Shown here in pieces: positions 55,614-64,000 of a DNA stretch of 64,000 bases (the stretch's first letter is position 1; every line of letters starts with the position of its first letter). The position numbers and the translations under genes are program-made. The stretch covers positions 2,046,001 to 2,110,000 of the forward strand of contig NZ_FSRA01000002.1 of NCBI RefSeq assembly GCF_900129465.1, in the 5' to 3' direction. The DNA comes from Chitinophaga niabensis. GTDB lineage: Bacteria > Bacteroidota > Bacteroidia > Chitinophagales > Chitinophagaceae. The notes beneath the pieces are model-generated. The model worked only from the letters and a program-made list of their open reading frames with translations, made no database searches and was not told the DNA's origin.

Positions 55614-56387
55614 CTATTCCCGTTCAAACCTCCTCAGCCCACCATCTTCATCAAAATCTATAGACCATTTTTCCCTGCTGCCAATGATAGTTCCGGGATA
55701 CCAGCGTACCCTGTTATCCCAGATGGAGATATAAACGCTTGTTAAAGGCTTAGCGCCTTCAACTTCCGCGGCCTTTTCATTATAGGTTTTCGCAACCTTG
55801 GCCGCAGTGGTAAAATGGATCTTTTCAAGTGAAACCAGTCTGCTGGCAATACGGTCCTTTATGGATACCTGTTCAGGTTTGGGGGCAGACCATGCTCCAT
55901 TTTGATAGACATAGTTATCAATGTATTCAGGGTTCTCCGGATGCTGTAGCATAGTGCGGATACTTCCATCACCATAAAAATGAATGGAGGAGTAGATGAA
56001 GATTTCTTTACCCGCATATTGAGGAAGGTTTCTTAGTGCCTTTTCTGCTTTTAGCAGACCATCTGTAAGCAAACGGGAAGAACGGGTTTTGATCGTAACT
56101 GATAAAGTAGAATCTATGCGCTTCTGAATAGATGAAGGAATGACTGCATCTGTTTCTATAGTAACAGAGAAACTGGAATCTTTTCTTTTTTCTATATGCT
56201 GTGTGATCGCTTCCGTTTCTATAGTGATAGAGAAGCTACTATCCATGGAAAAATGCTGCACAGATGGAGGCGGATCAACAGGCTTTTTAGTGGGCTCAGC
56301 AACAGGATGGAACGTTTCCTCAACAGTCCTCACCACCTGCTTGCAGGACAATAATAAACAACAGGCAAAAAGAAGTGGTTTCATCAT
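55614..56387 (-). CDS. lipoprotein with three internal repeats
   Basis: A 257-residue predicted lipoprotein (lipobox LLLSC, Cys 15). After a Pro-rich linker (about 30-42) come three near-copies of a 22-residue unit (DSSFSITIETEA, DSSFSVTIETDA, DSTLSVTIKTRS; residues 49-105). The rest is mixed alpha/beta with a WDNRVRWYPG stretch. I recognise no family. Its first codon overlaps the stop of the upstream gene by four bases (56384-56387), so it is the last gene of a five-gene operon. Confidence 0.75.
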   Translation of the reverse strand: MMKPLLFACCLLLSCKQVVRTVEETFHPVAEPTKKPVDPPPSVQHFSMDSSFSITIETEAITQHIEKRKDSSFSVTIETDAVIPSSIQKRIDSTLSVTIKTRSSRLLTDGLLKAEKALRNLPQYAGKEIFIYSSIHFYGDGSIRTMLQHPENPEYIDNYVYQNGAWSAPKPEQVSIKDRIASRLVSLEKIHFTTAAKVAKTYNEKAAEVEGAKPLTSVYISIWDNRVRWYPGTIIGSREKWSIDFDEDGGLRRFERE

Positions 56388-57349
56388 GCATAGATTATTT
56401 CGTCCAGATCACTGGCAAAGGCGATCTGCTGAGGGTTTTCTTTAAGGTAGAAGATCTCCACGGCCTCCTGCCGCGTAACATCCAGGTGTAGGAGATCCAC
56501 CAGTTTTTTGATACTGGCCTTGTGCTTTTTGTAATGTTCATCCATGAATTCAAGCTCAAAACGCACCATCGGTTGCTCATTGATGTAAGTTCCTGTTTGG
56601 CTGGCGCTCAGAAGTTTTGCACTTGTACGGATCCCTTTGAACTTAATGATCATTGATTCATCCGTATTGGCAGTGAAAACAGAAATGAACTTATCGAACA
56701 ACCGGTAACCCAACATCACAATAGGGCAAACAAACAATGGATGATAGAAGCTGATAAAGCGCCATCCCATCCCGTTACTTTCCAATTTATAGGAAAATAC
56801 ATAATAGCCAATGATGAGAGCTGTCAGCGCCAACCAGCCAAGCATGGTCCACGTCATTATCATTTTCCTGATGCCGGCTTCGGAAGTGGCAAACATGAAA
56901 TAGGGATAGGATGTCATGTCCTTATCGATCAGGATGTCTATTTTCTTTCCAGCCTCAAATCGTTGCTCATCGGGCTTTCCGTCATTTACAGCTGTCTTTT
57001 GAATGATCTCGGTGTTCACCAGGTTTTTAAAAGACAACGTGAGATCATAAACGTCCTGGGACACACTTTCTGAAGACAAGATGGTGGCAGTCCGGGGTAT
57101 GCCATTCTGCTTCAACCGTTCAAAATTTCGCTTTGCAATAAAGTTGGACAGGATCCATTTGTAGAAATATCCCCACAGCAGGATCCCCCATAATATTATA
57201 GACACCAATAGCACGCCGAGCGCCACCCAGGGATTTGAGTAATCAATATCAGCGGATTCACTTTTGATGTTATAATACAGGATCATCGGGAAGGGAACCG
57301 CAAAGAAGAGCATGTAAAGGCTCCAGAATATACCCCAGGCGCGTGTCAT
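56384..57349 (-). CDS. four-helix membrane protein with duplicated DUF3592-like domain
   Basis: A 321-residue protein with helices at about 7-27, 43-64, 165-185 and 198-216. The soluble parts after helices 2 and 4 look like two copies of the same fold, beginning NGIPRTATILSS (near residue 83) and KGIRTSAKLLSA (near 238), with a hydrophobic-strand pattern that recalls DUF3592. The final segment (FYLKENPQQIAFASDL) fits the end of such a domain. The function is unknown. It lies one base after the 57351 gene. Confidence 0.72.
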   Translation of the reverse strand: MTRAWGIFWSLYMLFFAVPFPMILYYNIKSESADIDYSNPWVALGVLLVSIILWGILLWGYFYKWILSNFIAKRNFERLKQNGIPRTATILSSESVSQDVYDLTLSFKNLVNTEIIQKTAVNDGKPDEQRFEAGKKIDILIDKDMTSYPYFMFATSEAGIRKMIMTWTMLGWLALTALIIGYYVFSYKLESNGMGWRFISFYHPLFVCPIVMLGYRLFDKFISVFTANTDESMIIKFKGIRTSAKLLSASQTGTYINEQPMVRFELEFMDEHYKKHKASIKKLVDLLHLDVTRQEAVEIFYLKENPQQIAFASDLDEIIYA

Positions 57350-57350
57350 A

Positions 57351-57857
57351 TTACCGGTTGAATTTTGGCGTTTCCACTAATTTGATGTCGTGATCTTTGG
57401 CATATTGTGTTCCGATGTTATACAGCTTATCGTACTTGACCAGGAAGGTTTCGTACGATTTTTTATCCAGTTCTTCCATGGCTTGGGCTACCTCTTCCTG
57501 CGGAGCTTTCCGATCTATCATTTTGGCAATGGGTAAATGATCATTGCGATAGCTATCCAGCGTGAACTGGAAGAGGTCTTTGGAAGCATCCAGCATGGCT
57601 TTGGTATCTTTAGTAGGGAGTAACTTGTTCACGTTTTTCAAATTATTCTCTACCCGCAGGATCGCATAGTTTACCTGTTCTTCATAATTATACTGGCTGC
57701 TCCCTCTTTTGCTATAACCAAGCGCCGTAATAAAATAGTCACTGCCGAAATGGGAAACCGAATTGGCGTTCAAAGCCGCCGCGTCAAAATATTTTTCCGG
57801 CGATGCAGGGAGTTTGCAAGCAGTCAGCAGAAGCAGTAGGATCAAAATTTTTCTCAT
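57351..57857 (-). CDS. small helical lipoprotein
   Basis: A 168-residue predicted lipoprotein (lipobox LLTAC, Cys 14). The mature part is almost entirely helical, with evenly spaced hydrophobic residues (YFDAAALNANSVSHF, DLFQFTLDSYRND, AQAMEELDKKSYETF), and recalls DUF3829-type lipoproteins. No enzymatic motif is seen. It is the middle gene of the five-gene operon, spaced one base from the next gene and six from the previous one. Confidence 0.72.
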   Translation of the reverse strand: MRKILILLLLLTACKLPASPEKYFDAAALNANSVSHFGSDYFITALGYSKRGSSQYNYEEQVNYAILRVENNLKNVNKLLPTKDTKAMLDASKDLFQFTLDSYRNDHLPIAKMIDRKAPQEEVAQAMEELDKKSYETFLVKYDKLYNIGTQYAKDHDIKLVETPKFNR

Positions 57858-57863
57858 AAGTCA

Positions 57864-58346
57864 TTATTTTACGAATTCCAGAATAGGGTTTAGTATTTGT
57901 TCGATGTACTCCTTCTCCCTTGCCTGATGTTTCTTACTGGTGCCGAACGCATCGCTGATCGCGTAGTTCTTTACGAACTGGTTCTTCTTCCTGCCTATTA
58001 TATAAGTTATATCGCCGTATTCTGAGTTGGTGAGAATGGTCATTTCGTCGAAAGCCATTAATCTCTTTTTGAAAAGGTTCACCTTATATATAGAACGGGT
58101 CCTTTTGTCGAACAGGAAGCGGACGTTTACATGGAAGAGGTAATCATAAATGATGTAGAATAACAGGATCAGCCCTGCGGCAATAACTATCCTTATGATA
58201 TCGGTATCCAGCAGGTTATGGAAAAAGATCAATGAACTAAACACCAGCACGAACAGGACCACGAATAACCTGATCTTAGGCATATAGGCAAAGTATGGCC
58301 GGATGCTTAGTTCGTAAGGTGTTATTTTTAACTGGTACTTGTTCAT
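57864..58346 (-). CDS. two-helix membrane protein with PH-like domain
   Basis: A 160-residue protein with two adjacent helices (about 27-43 and 51-68) and a C-terminal soluble domain whose strand pattern (VRFLFDKRTRSIYKV, FDEMTILT, ITYIIGRKKNQFVKNYAISDAFG, final amphipathic helix) resembles bacterial PH-like domains. The next gene upstream has the same layout, so the two look like distant paralogues. No family assignment is secure. Confidence 0.7.
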   Translation of the reverse strand: MNKYQLKITPYELSIRPYFAYMPKIRLFVVLFVLVFSSLIFFHNLLDTDIIRIVIAAGLILLFYIIYDYLFHVNVRFLFDKRTRSIYKVNLFKKRLMAFDEMTILTNSEYGDITYIIGRKKNQFVKNYAISDAFGTSKKHQAREKEYIEQILNPILEFVK

Positions 58347-58347
58347 C

Positions 58348-58827
58348 TCAGGCTAATTCAATTCCCATAATATCGCTCATCTCGTTTACCGCATTCTGGG
58401 CAGGGCGGGCACTGAAAAGCCCCACAACCACCGGCACTCTTTTCTCCCTTCCATTCTGATCAAAGATGAGGAAGGCAGTGCTGTCCATGGTGATGGCTTT
58501 AAAGAGGTAGCTGCTGGTGAGTACGTAGAACTGCACAAACTCATCAAAGCGATAGGTGACCTCGGGGCTCAAAGCATTGTTTTTGTGTACAATGGTTTTG
58601 GCCGCGGTGTCGATTGTGAGTTTTTTGGTGGACCGTAGCAGGTTGATCAGGGCAAATACGACAAAGAATCCGGCTCCGAAGGCTCTGATCTTTTTCTCTG
58701 GCGGAAGGAGAAGATATAAACCTGCGGCTATCGCCAGGCATATGAGTGAACGGAGCAAAGCAGTAGAGGATTTGCTCTTCAGGTGGAATTTACTTCCTTC
58801 TTGTATGAAATAATTGTACTGGGTCAT
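58348..58827 (-). CDS. two-helix membrane protein with PH-like domain, first gene of the operon
   Basis: A 159-residue protein with two helices (about 27-43 and 49-64) and a soluble C-terminal domain (KKLTIDTAAKTIVHK, FDEFVQFYVLT, AFLIFDQNGREKRVPVVVG, last helix ending at MGIELA). I chose the ATG at 58825-58827 because a near-consensus promoter box (GAAATTTG on the minus strand) lies a few bases upstream; the open frame extends 13 codons further to 58866, across that box. The layout matches the 57864 gene. Confidence 0.68.
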   Translation of the reverse strand: MTQYNYFIQEGSKFHLKSKSSTALLRSLICLAIAAGLYLLLPPEKKIRAFGAGFFVVFALINLLRSTKKLTIDTAAKTIVHKNNALSPEVTYRFDEFVQFYVLTSSYLFKAITMDSTAFLIFDQNGREKRVPVVVGLFSARPAQNAVNEMSDIMGIELA

Positions 58828-59007
58828 AGTGCCACAAATTTCCATCAAGCCCTGGCCTGTTTCCAAATTCCCCTATCCTACAGTACATCTACTTCCTGCA
58901 GATGAGGCGTCTACAATATGTCTACAGTTTGACTATAAGCATTGATTATCAATAAAATGTATCAACGCCCATATCTGATTCTTAGCGATTTATTGTAATT
59001 TGGCGGC

Positions 59008-60756
59008 ATGAAATACTGCCTATATATAATAGTTATGCTGATGCCATTCGGCAGTATCGCACAGACGGGGGAATTGAACCAGCAGGCAGAGGTATTCCGG
59101 ATCAATAAGGATTATAAGGAAGCAGAAGCCAGGGCAAGGCAAAGTGCTGCCCTTGCATTGCAACATGATAACTATACGGATGCTGCCAAGGCTTATACCC
59201 TCCTGACGGATATCAGGATCAATGCGCAGCAGCTTACGAACCTGAAACAGGTAAGTGATTCTGCCCTGGCACTCGCACAACAGGCAAAAAATCCTGTGGC
59301 CATGGCTTATGGATATTATTCCCAGGTACTGTTATACAAAATGCTGGACAACGGGGAGGATGTGGTGAGGTTTTGCAATAAGGGGCTGAAAGAGCTGGAG
59401 CAGGTAGACGATCCTTACATTGCCGCCAAGATCTATTACAGGCTTTATGTGGTTTATTCCGACTGGAACAATGAAGCCCGGGTGAACACCTATGCCCGGA
59501 AAGCCACAGAAAATGCCCTGCGTACGAAAGATTATAATCTCATGAGCAATTGCTATATGGCATTGTCCGTGGCACATGAGTATAATTATAATAGCACCAA
59601 AAACAGGCCGCAGCTGGACAGTACTCTCTTTTACCTGAATAAGGTGGAATCACTTTATCAGCAATACCCGGGGCAGGTGGCTAAGTTTACCTATGCCATC
59701 GCCTGTATTAACCTTGCCAATTGTTACCTCCGGTATTTTCCGGAAGCAGCAGCGAAAGGTATTCATTATGCCAGTACTGCCCGGGCTATATTAAATGGCT
59801 TACCGAATACTGAAGAGGTGGTGGCCAGCAGTTTAGGGATCTTAAGTGAATATGCCAGCCAGGCAGGAAATAAAGCGCAGACGGAAAGTTATCTCCTGGA
59901 GGCTTATCGTGTAATTAAAGCCCAGCAACCTCCTTATTATTATACACTCATTAACGTGGTACAAGCCCTTTCTGGTTTTTACGAACAGCAGGGAGATCAT
60001 AAAAAAGCACTGGAATTTCAGAAGGAAGTAACGGAATATAATAACAAGAACTTCAACCAGAAACAGGCGCTGAATGCACAGAAACTGGAAATTCAGTATG
60101 AAACGGAAAAGAAGAATAACGAAGTGCAGATCCTGAAAGAGCAGGAGCGGAACCGCAGGCTGCAGAGTTATTTATATGGAGCTGTTGCACTGGTTGCAGT
60201 ATTGGGGTTGATAATTATGTATCGTGCCAACCGTTTCAGAATGCGTTATGCATTGCAGCGGGAAAGACAGCTGCAACTGAAAGTAAAGCTGGAAAAAGAA
60301 GAACAGGCCAGGTTAAAGGCAGAACAACAACTCCTGGAAACGCAGCAGCAGCAATTGAAGAAAGAGGTTATGGCGAATGTGTTGCAGCTGGAACATAAGA
60401 ATCAGACCTTACTTAATATAAAGGATAAACTTGCAGAAGGAGATAAGGTGAACATGCAAAAGATCCTCAAAGAAGAAATGATACTCGACAGCAATTTTGA
60501 ACATGCAAAATTGCAGATCCAACAAGTACACCCCGACTTTTTTTACCTGCTCAATGAAAAGGCACAACGAAAACTCACTATGCTTGACCTCAAGCTTTGT
60601 GCCTACCTGTACCTCAAAATGGATACCCGCCAGATTGCCCAACTGATGAATATTGAAGCTAAAAGCGTAAGGATGAGCCGCTACCGTATCAAGCAGAAGC
60701 TAGGCCTGGATAAGGACGAAGACCTGAATAGCTTCCTCCAGGCACTGGGAGCTTAA
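59008..60756 (+). CDS. TPR- and HTH-containing membrane regulator
   Basis: A 582-residue protein: signal or membrane anchor (residues 3-18), about six TPR-like repeats (25-360), a membrane helix (about 390-407), a long coiled coil (415-480) and a C-terminal LuxR-like HTH (about 525-582, MDTRQIAQLMNIEAKSVRMSRYRIKQKLG). Such proteins are thought to sense in the periplasm and bind DNA at the membrane. No kinase domain is present. The SusC-like receptor gene starts 247 bases downstream and is a plausible target. Confidence 0.9.
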   Translation: MKYCLYIIVMLMPFGSIAQTGELNQQAEVFRINKDYKEAEARARQSAALALQHDNYTDAAKAYTLLTDIRINAQQLTNLKQVSDSALALAQQAKNPVAMAYGYYSQVLLYKMLDNGEDVVRFCNKGLKELEQVDDPYIAAKIYYRLYVVYSDWNNEARVNTYARKATENALRTKDYNLMSNCYMALSVAHEYNYNSTKNRPQLDSTLFYLNKVESLYQQYPGQVAKFTYAIACINLANCYLRYFPEAAAKGIHYASTARAILNGLPNTEEVVASSLGILSEYASQAGNKAQTESYLLEAYRVIKAQQPPYYYTLINVVQALSGFYEQQGDHKKALEFQKEVTEYNNKNFNQKQALNAQKLEIQYETEKKNNEVQILKEQERNRRLQSYLYGAVALVAVLGLIIMYRANRFRMRYALQRERQLQLKVKLEKEEQARLKAEQQLLETQQQQLKKEVMANVLQLEHKNQTLLNIKDKLAEGDKVNMQKILKEEMILDSNFEHAKLQIQQVHPDFFYLLNEKAQRKLTMLDLKLCAYLYLKMDTRQIAQLMNIEAKSVRMSRYRIKQKLGLDKDEDLNSFLQALGA

Positions 60757-60836
60757 GTATAAGGTACTGTACAACCCCATTTAATTTCAGGAACAAAAGT
60801 TTTGAAATATGAAAAACCTGCTTATCTTTATATTGT

Positions 60837-60859
60837 CAGACCAGACCAGAACAGACCAG
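60837..60859. repeat. pentanucleotide tandem repeat upstream of the SusC-like gene
   Basis: Four and a half copies of CAGAC/CAGAA in a row, about 150 bases before the receptor start. It could be a binding site for the regulator upstream, or a slippage-prone element. It also lies inside a 49-codon open frame at 60809-60958 that I do not accept as a gene. Confidence 0.55.
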
Positions 60860-61003
60860 TGGGCATATCAACCAGGTAAATTCCAGAAGACTATTATTCA
60901 CTTTCCAAAACACCGTTATGAAAAAGGTAACCTAGATACCTTAACCATTTACTATTAAACGCTTCCACGGCTTATACTTTCCACAAACCAAACAAATGCT
61001 GTT

Positions 61004-64000
61004 ATGAAAAGAACAAAGCATAATGGGCATCCTATTGCCTTTGCCTCCCAGGCGGAACATCCGCTTAAGGCGTTTATCCTCCTATTCCTTTTACTGTGCA
61101 GTTCTATTTTATCTTTTGCACAGAACAATGCCCGCGTGATCAGCGGAAAGATCAAGAATGATAATGGTGAGTTCATTCCAGGCGCCACCATTATGGAAAA
61201 GAACAGTAAAACTGGCGCCATCTCTGATAACAGTGGTAGTTACTCCATCAGGGTTTCCGGCAGCAATACCATACTGGTGATCTCTGCAACAGGCTTTACT
61301 ACTACTGAAATTCCGGTAGGCGAAAGGAGTAGCATAGACGTTACACTTCAGAATGAAAATAAAGAATTGAATGAAATAGTGGTGATAGGTTATGGTGCCA
61401 GGAAAAGAACAAATCTCACAGGTGCTGTTTCTGCTGTTACCGGTAAGGAACTGCAAAAATCCCCCGCTGTAAATATCACTAATTCCCTTGCAGGCCAGGT
61501 GCCTGGTCTGATAGCGAATACCAGGAGCGGTGAGCCTGGGAATGATAATGCGGAGATCTTTGTTCGTGGTAAAGCTACATTGGGAAGCACCGGCGCACTG
61601 GTTGTTATAGATGGTGTTCCTGACAGGTCTGGTGGTTTTGCCAGGCTCAACCCTGCGGATATTGAATCGATCTCTGTTATTAAAGATGCTACCGCAGCCA
61701 TTTACGGTGCCCGTTCTGCAAATGGTGTTATCCTGGTTACCACCAGGAGAGGGCGGTCTGGTACACCTGTATTGTCTTTCAGCACTAACTGGGGTTTCAC
61801 ACAACCCACACGGGTACCTGAGATGTTGAATTCTTACGAGTATGCCGTGGCAACAAATGAATATGATGTATTGCGCGGGCAGCAGAAAACCTGGCCGGAT
61901 GCGGATATTCAATTGTTCAAAGATGGCTCCGATCCACTCGGCCATCCTAACAGCAACTGGTGGGATGCTATTATGAAAACATGGGCAATGCAGCAGAATC
62001 ATGTTGTTTCGCTCAGTGGTGGCACGGAGAAAGTAAAGTATTATCTCTCCGGTCAGTATCAGCATCAGGATGGCATTTACAAGCAAAGCGCAGCTTATTA
62101 TAAACAGGCACAGGCAAGAGCTAATATAGATGTAGCAGTAACAAACAATTTCAAAGTAGGGATAGATGTGTTGTACCGTAATGAGTTCCGCAATGCTGCG
62201 AAACCGGGGTATGATGCAGGTGGAATATTCAGGGAGTTATGGCTGGCTTATCCTTACCTGGTGCCCAAATATCCTAATGGTTATGTAGGGCCAGGCATAG
62301 GTGGCGGACCTGATAACAGCATGATCTATATTACGAACGGAGATGCCGGTTACCAGCGTTTTACGAACGATTACCTGCAAACAAAAGCATCTTTCAACTG
62401 GGACCTTTCCAAAATTACAGATGGCCTTTCACTGGATGGTTATTATGCCTACGATCTTACACTGAACAGAACAAAACAATTTGTACAAACACCTCCAGCC
62501 GCTTACAGGTATAATCCTTCCACGAAGGACTATACAAGGATCGTATCCTCCATTACCCCCAACCTCAATGAACTAAGAGGTTCTGTAAGGCAGAAGCTCC
62601 TGAACCTGCGGCTGAATTACAGCAGGAAGTTTAATGATCATGCACTGGATGCTTTTGTTGCCTTTGAAAGGTTCCAGGGCGAGGCCGATAACATTACGGC
62701 TTACAGATCTAACTTCCTCAGCAATTCCCTGGATGAGTTGTTTGCAGGCAGCCTTATCGGGCAGCAGAACAATTCTTCCGCTGCGGAATCAGGCCGTATC
62801 AACTACATCAGCCGTATATCTTACAATTTCAGGAATAAGTATCTCCTGGATTATAATATGCGCTACGATGGATCGCAGAATTTCCCCGAAGGTAAACGTT
62901 ATGGTTTCTTTCCGGGTGTGTCTGCTGCATGGCGTATTTCGCAGGAACCTTTCTTCCGCTCATCTTTCGTAAGTGACCTTAAGGTAAGGGCGTCATGGGG
63001 TAAAACCGGTAACGATGCAGTGAGTGCTTTCAACTATATTCAAACGTACCTGTTTGGTACCGGCTTCGGTTATTCACTGGGCCCCAACGCATCACAGGTG
63101 AGTTCACTGAACCTTGGCCCTACACCCAACAGGAACATTACCTGGGAAGTGGCCAACACTACAGATCTGGCAGTAGAATCCCAATTCCTGAATGGAAAGA
63201 TTGGCCTGAGCCTTGACTACTTCCGGTCTATGCGCACGGGGATCCTGATCGCACGCAGCGAATCTGTTCCCGGTTATACGGGTGTTACCCTGCCATTGGA
63301 AAACCTGGGACGCGTGCTGAACAGGGGTATTGAGGTAGAAGCTTCCTATAATAACAGAACAGGGAAAGACTTCTCTTATTCCGTAAGAGGGAACATGACG
63401 TTCGCACGGAACAAAGTGATCTATATGGACGAAGCGAAAAATATTCCTTCCTACCAGCAAAAAACCAACCTCCCGATCGATGCCTGGTTCCTTTATCAAT
63501 CAGATGGTATTTACCAGAACCAACGGGAGATAGATAACAGTCCGCATCCTGCAGGTACTGCTCCCGGCGATATCCGTTATAAAGATCTCAATAATGATAA
63601 ACAGATCAATGGACTGGATATGGTGAGAACACCATTGGTAAGAACACCTGAGATCATCTACGGTGCTGCATTCAATTGCACCTGGAAAAATATTGATGTG
63701 TCTGTTTTCTTCCAGGGGCAGGCAAGGGCCAAATCTTATCTCGCACCCGCAGGGTTAAACCTGGCCAGGGAATTTTTCACTGACCGCTGGCAGAAAGAAG
63801 GAGATAATACCTATCCCCGCAATTTCAGCGGACCTACGGGCAGAACTTTTGGTGTAAACACCATGGCTTCCGACTTCTGGTTGCGCAATGCTGCCTTTGT
63901 GAGATTGAAGAATGTGGAGATCGGTTACAACCTGCCATCTTCCTGGCTGGGCAAAGCAAAGATCCAGGGTGCCAGGATCTACGTGAGCGGAAATAACCTG
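61004..64000 (+). CDS. SusC-like TonB-dependent receptor, incomplete at the right edge
   Basis: The frame is open from the ATG at 61004 to the last base of the window, giving 999 residues of a receptor that should end a few dozen residues later. A long signal sequence ends near SFAQ (residue 40). A carboxypeptidase-like beta domain (about 44-120, ISGKIKNDNGEFIPGATIME) precedes the plug (ELNEIVVIGYGARKRTNLTG) and the barrel; SusC-type blocks such as DATAAIYGARSANGVILVTT are clear. No STN domain is present, so it is not signalling through a FecR/sigma pair. A SusD partner is expected beyond the window. Confidence 0.95.
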   Translation, partial: MKRTKHNGHPIAFASQAEHPLKAFILLFLLLCSSILSFAQNNARVISGKIKNDNGEFIPGATIMEKNSKTGAISDNSGSYSIRVSGSNTILVISATGFTTTEIPVGERSSIDVTLQNENKELNEIVVIGYGARKRTNLTGAVSAVTGKELQKSPAVNITNSLAGQVPGLIANTRSGEPGNDNAEIFVRGKATLGSTGALVVIDGVPDRSGGFARLNPADIESISVIKDATAAIYGARSANGVILVTTRRGRSGTPVLSFSTNWGFTQPTRVPEMLNSYEYAVATNEYDVLRGQQKTWPDADIQLFKDGSDPLGHPNSNWWDAIMKTWAMQQNHVVSLSGGTEKVKYYLSGQYQHQDGIYKQSAAYYKQAQARANIDVAVTNNFKVGIDVLYRNEFRNAAKPGYDAGGIFRELWLAYPYLVPKYPNGYVGPGIGGGPDNSMIYITNGDAGYQRFTNDYLQTKASFNWDLSKITDGLSLDGYYAYDLTLNRTKQFVQTPPAAYRYNPSTKDYTRIVSSITPNLNELRGSVRQKLLNLRLNYSRKFNDHALDAFVAFERFQGEADNITAYRSNFLSNSLDELFAGSLIGQQNNSSAAESGRINYISRISYNFRNKYLLDYNMRYDGSQNFPEGKRYGFFPGVSAAWRISQEPFFRSSFVSDLKVRASWGKTGNDAVSAFNYIQTYLFGTGFGYSLGPNASQVSSLNLGPTPNRNITWEVANTTDLAVESQFLNGKIGLSLDYFRSMRTGILIARSESVPGYTGVTLPLENLGRVLNRGIEVEASYNNRTGKDFSYSVRGNMTFARNKVIYMDEAKNIPSYQQKTNLPIDAWFLYQSDGIYQNQREIDNSPHPAGTAPGDIRYKDLNNDKQINGLDMVRTPLVRTPEIIYGAAFNCTWKNIDVSVFFQGQARAKSYLAPAGLNLAREFFTDRWQKEGDNTYPRNFSGPTGRTFGVNTMASDFWLRNAAFVRLKNVEIGYNLPSSWLGKAKIQGARIYVSGNNL

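Noticed and set aside
60809..60958. 49-codon open frame (MKNLLIFILS...) before the SusC-like gene
   Set aside because: It spans the pentanucleotide repeat, has no promoter or family signal, and is probably part of the receptor leader.

Overview
The window comes from a Bacteroidota chromosome, most likely family Chitinophagaceae and close to Chitinophaga (inference from gene content). Supporting signs are SusC/SusD pairs, an ECF sigma/FecR regulator set, an ExbB-ExbD-ExbD-TonB operon, an atpD-atpC pair standing apart from the other ATP synthase genes, and repeated promoter boxes of the Bacteroidota type (TAnnTTTG). I saw no rRNA or tRNA genes, no CRISPR array, no transposase and no phage genes. 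Three starts appear to be TTG (ABC ATPase, LacI regulator, ECF sigma factor).

Layout. 1-2.7 kb: the 3' end of a cut gene, an array of 11-bp units, a zeta-toxin-like kinase with a small basic partner (putative toxin-antitoxin pair) and a Tat-exported phosphoesterase. 2.8-5.5 kb: atpD-atpC, stacked terminators and yqgE. 5.5-5.7 kb: a candidate small RNA. 5.9-12.8 kb: an orphan sensor kinase, an odd ThiF/MoeB-like protein, two tandem alpha/beta hydrolases, an LD-carboxypeptidase and metG. 12.9-19.5 kb: a FadB-like fusion, an ABC exporter, surE, a small membrane protein, lpxB and a 55-residue membrane protein. 19.5-26.8 kb: a beta-mannosidase/alpha-L-fucosidase pair, a secreted tail-fibre-like protein, a LacI regulator with a lipoprotein, and an HPP membrane protein followed by a second 11-bp array. 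27-33.2 kb: a large zinc metalloprotease and the TonB energisation operon. 33.5-39.3 kb: mnmE, a decayed SRPBCC pseudogene, an FtsX-type permease and a serine hydrolase. 39.6-45.7 kb: a TPR sensor kinase/NarL-type regulator followed by three exported proteins, one with an OmpA domain. 45.8-53.2 kb: ECF sigma, FecR, SusC-like receptor with STN domain, SusD-like lipoprotein. 53.2-58.8 kb: a membrane phosphoesterase, a NIPSNAP protein and a compact operon of five unknown envelope proteins. 59-64 kb: a TPR/HTH regulator and a second SusC-like receptor running off the right edge.

The genes fit a Gram-negative glycan degrader. ExbB/ExbD/TonB would energise the SusC receptors; SusD lipoproteins and secreted glycosidases would capture and cut glycans; sigma/FecR and TPR regulators would couple expression to substrate. 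LpxB, LD-carboxypeptidase and the OmpA-domain protein serve the envelope. The least explained parts are the five-gene envelope operon (55.6-58.8 kb), the candidate small RNA near 5.6 kb, the toxin-antitoxin locus with its repeated operator-like motif, and the two 11-bp phased arrays placed between convergent genes.
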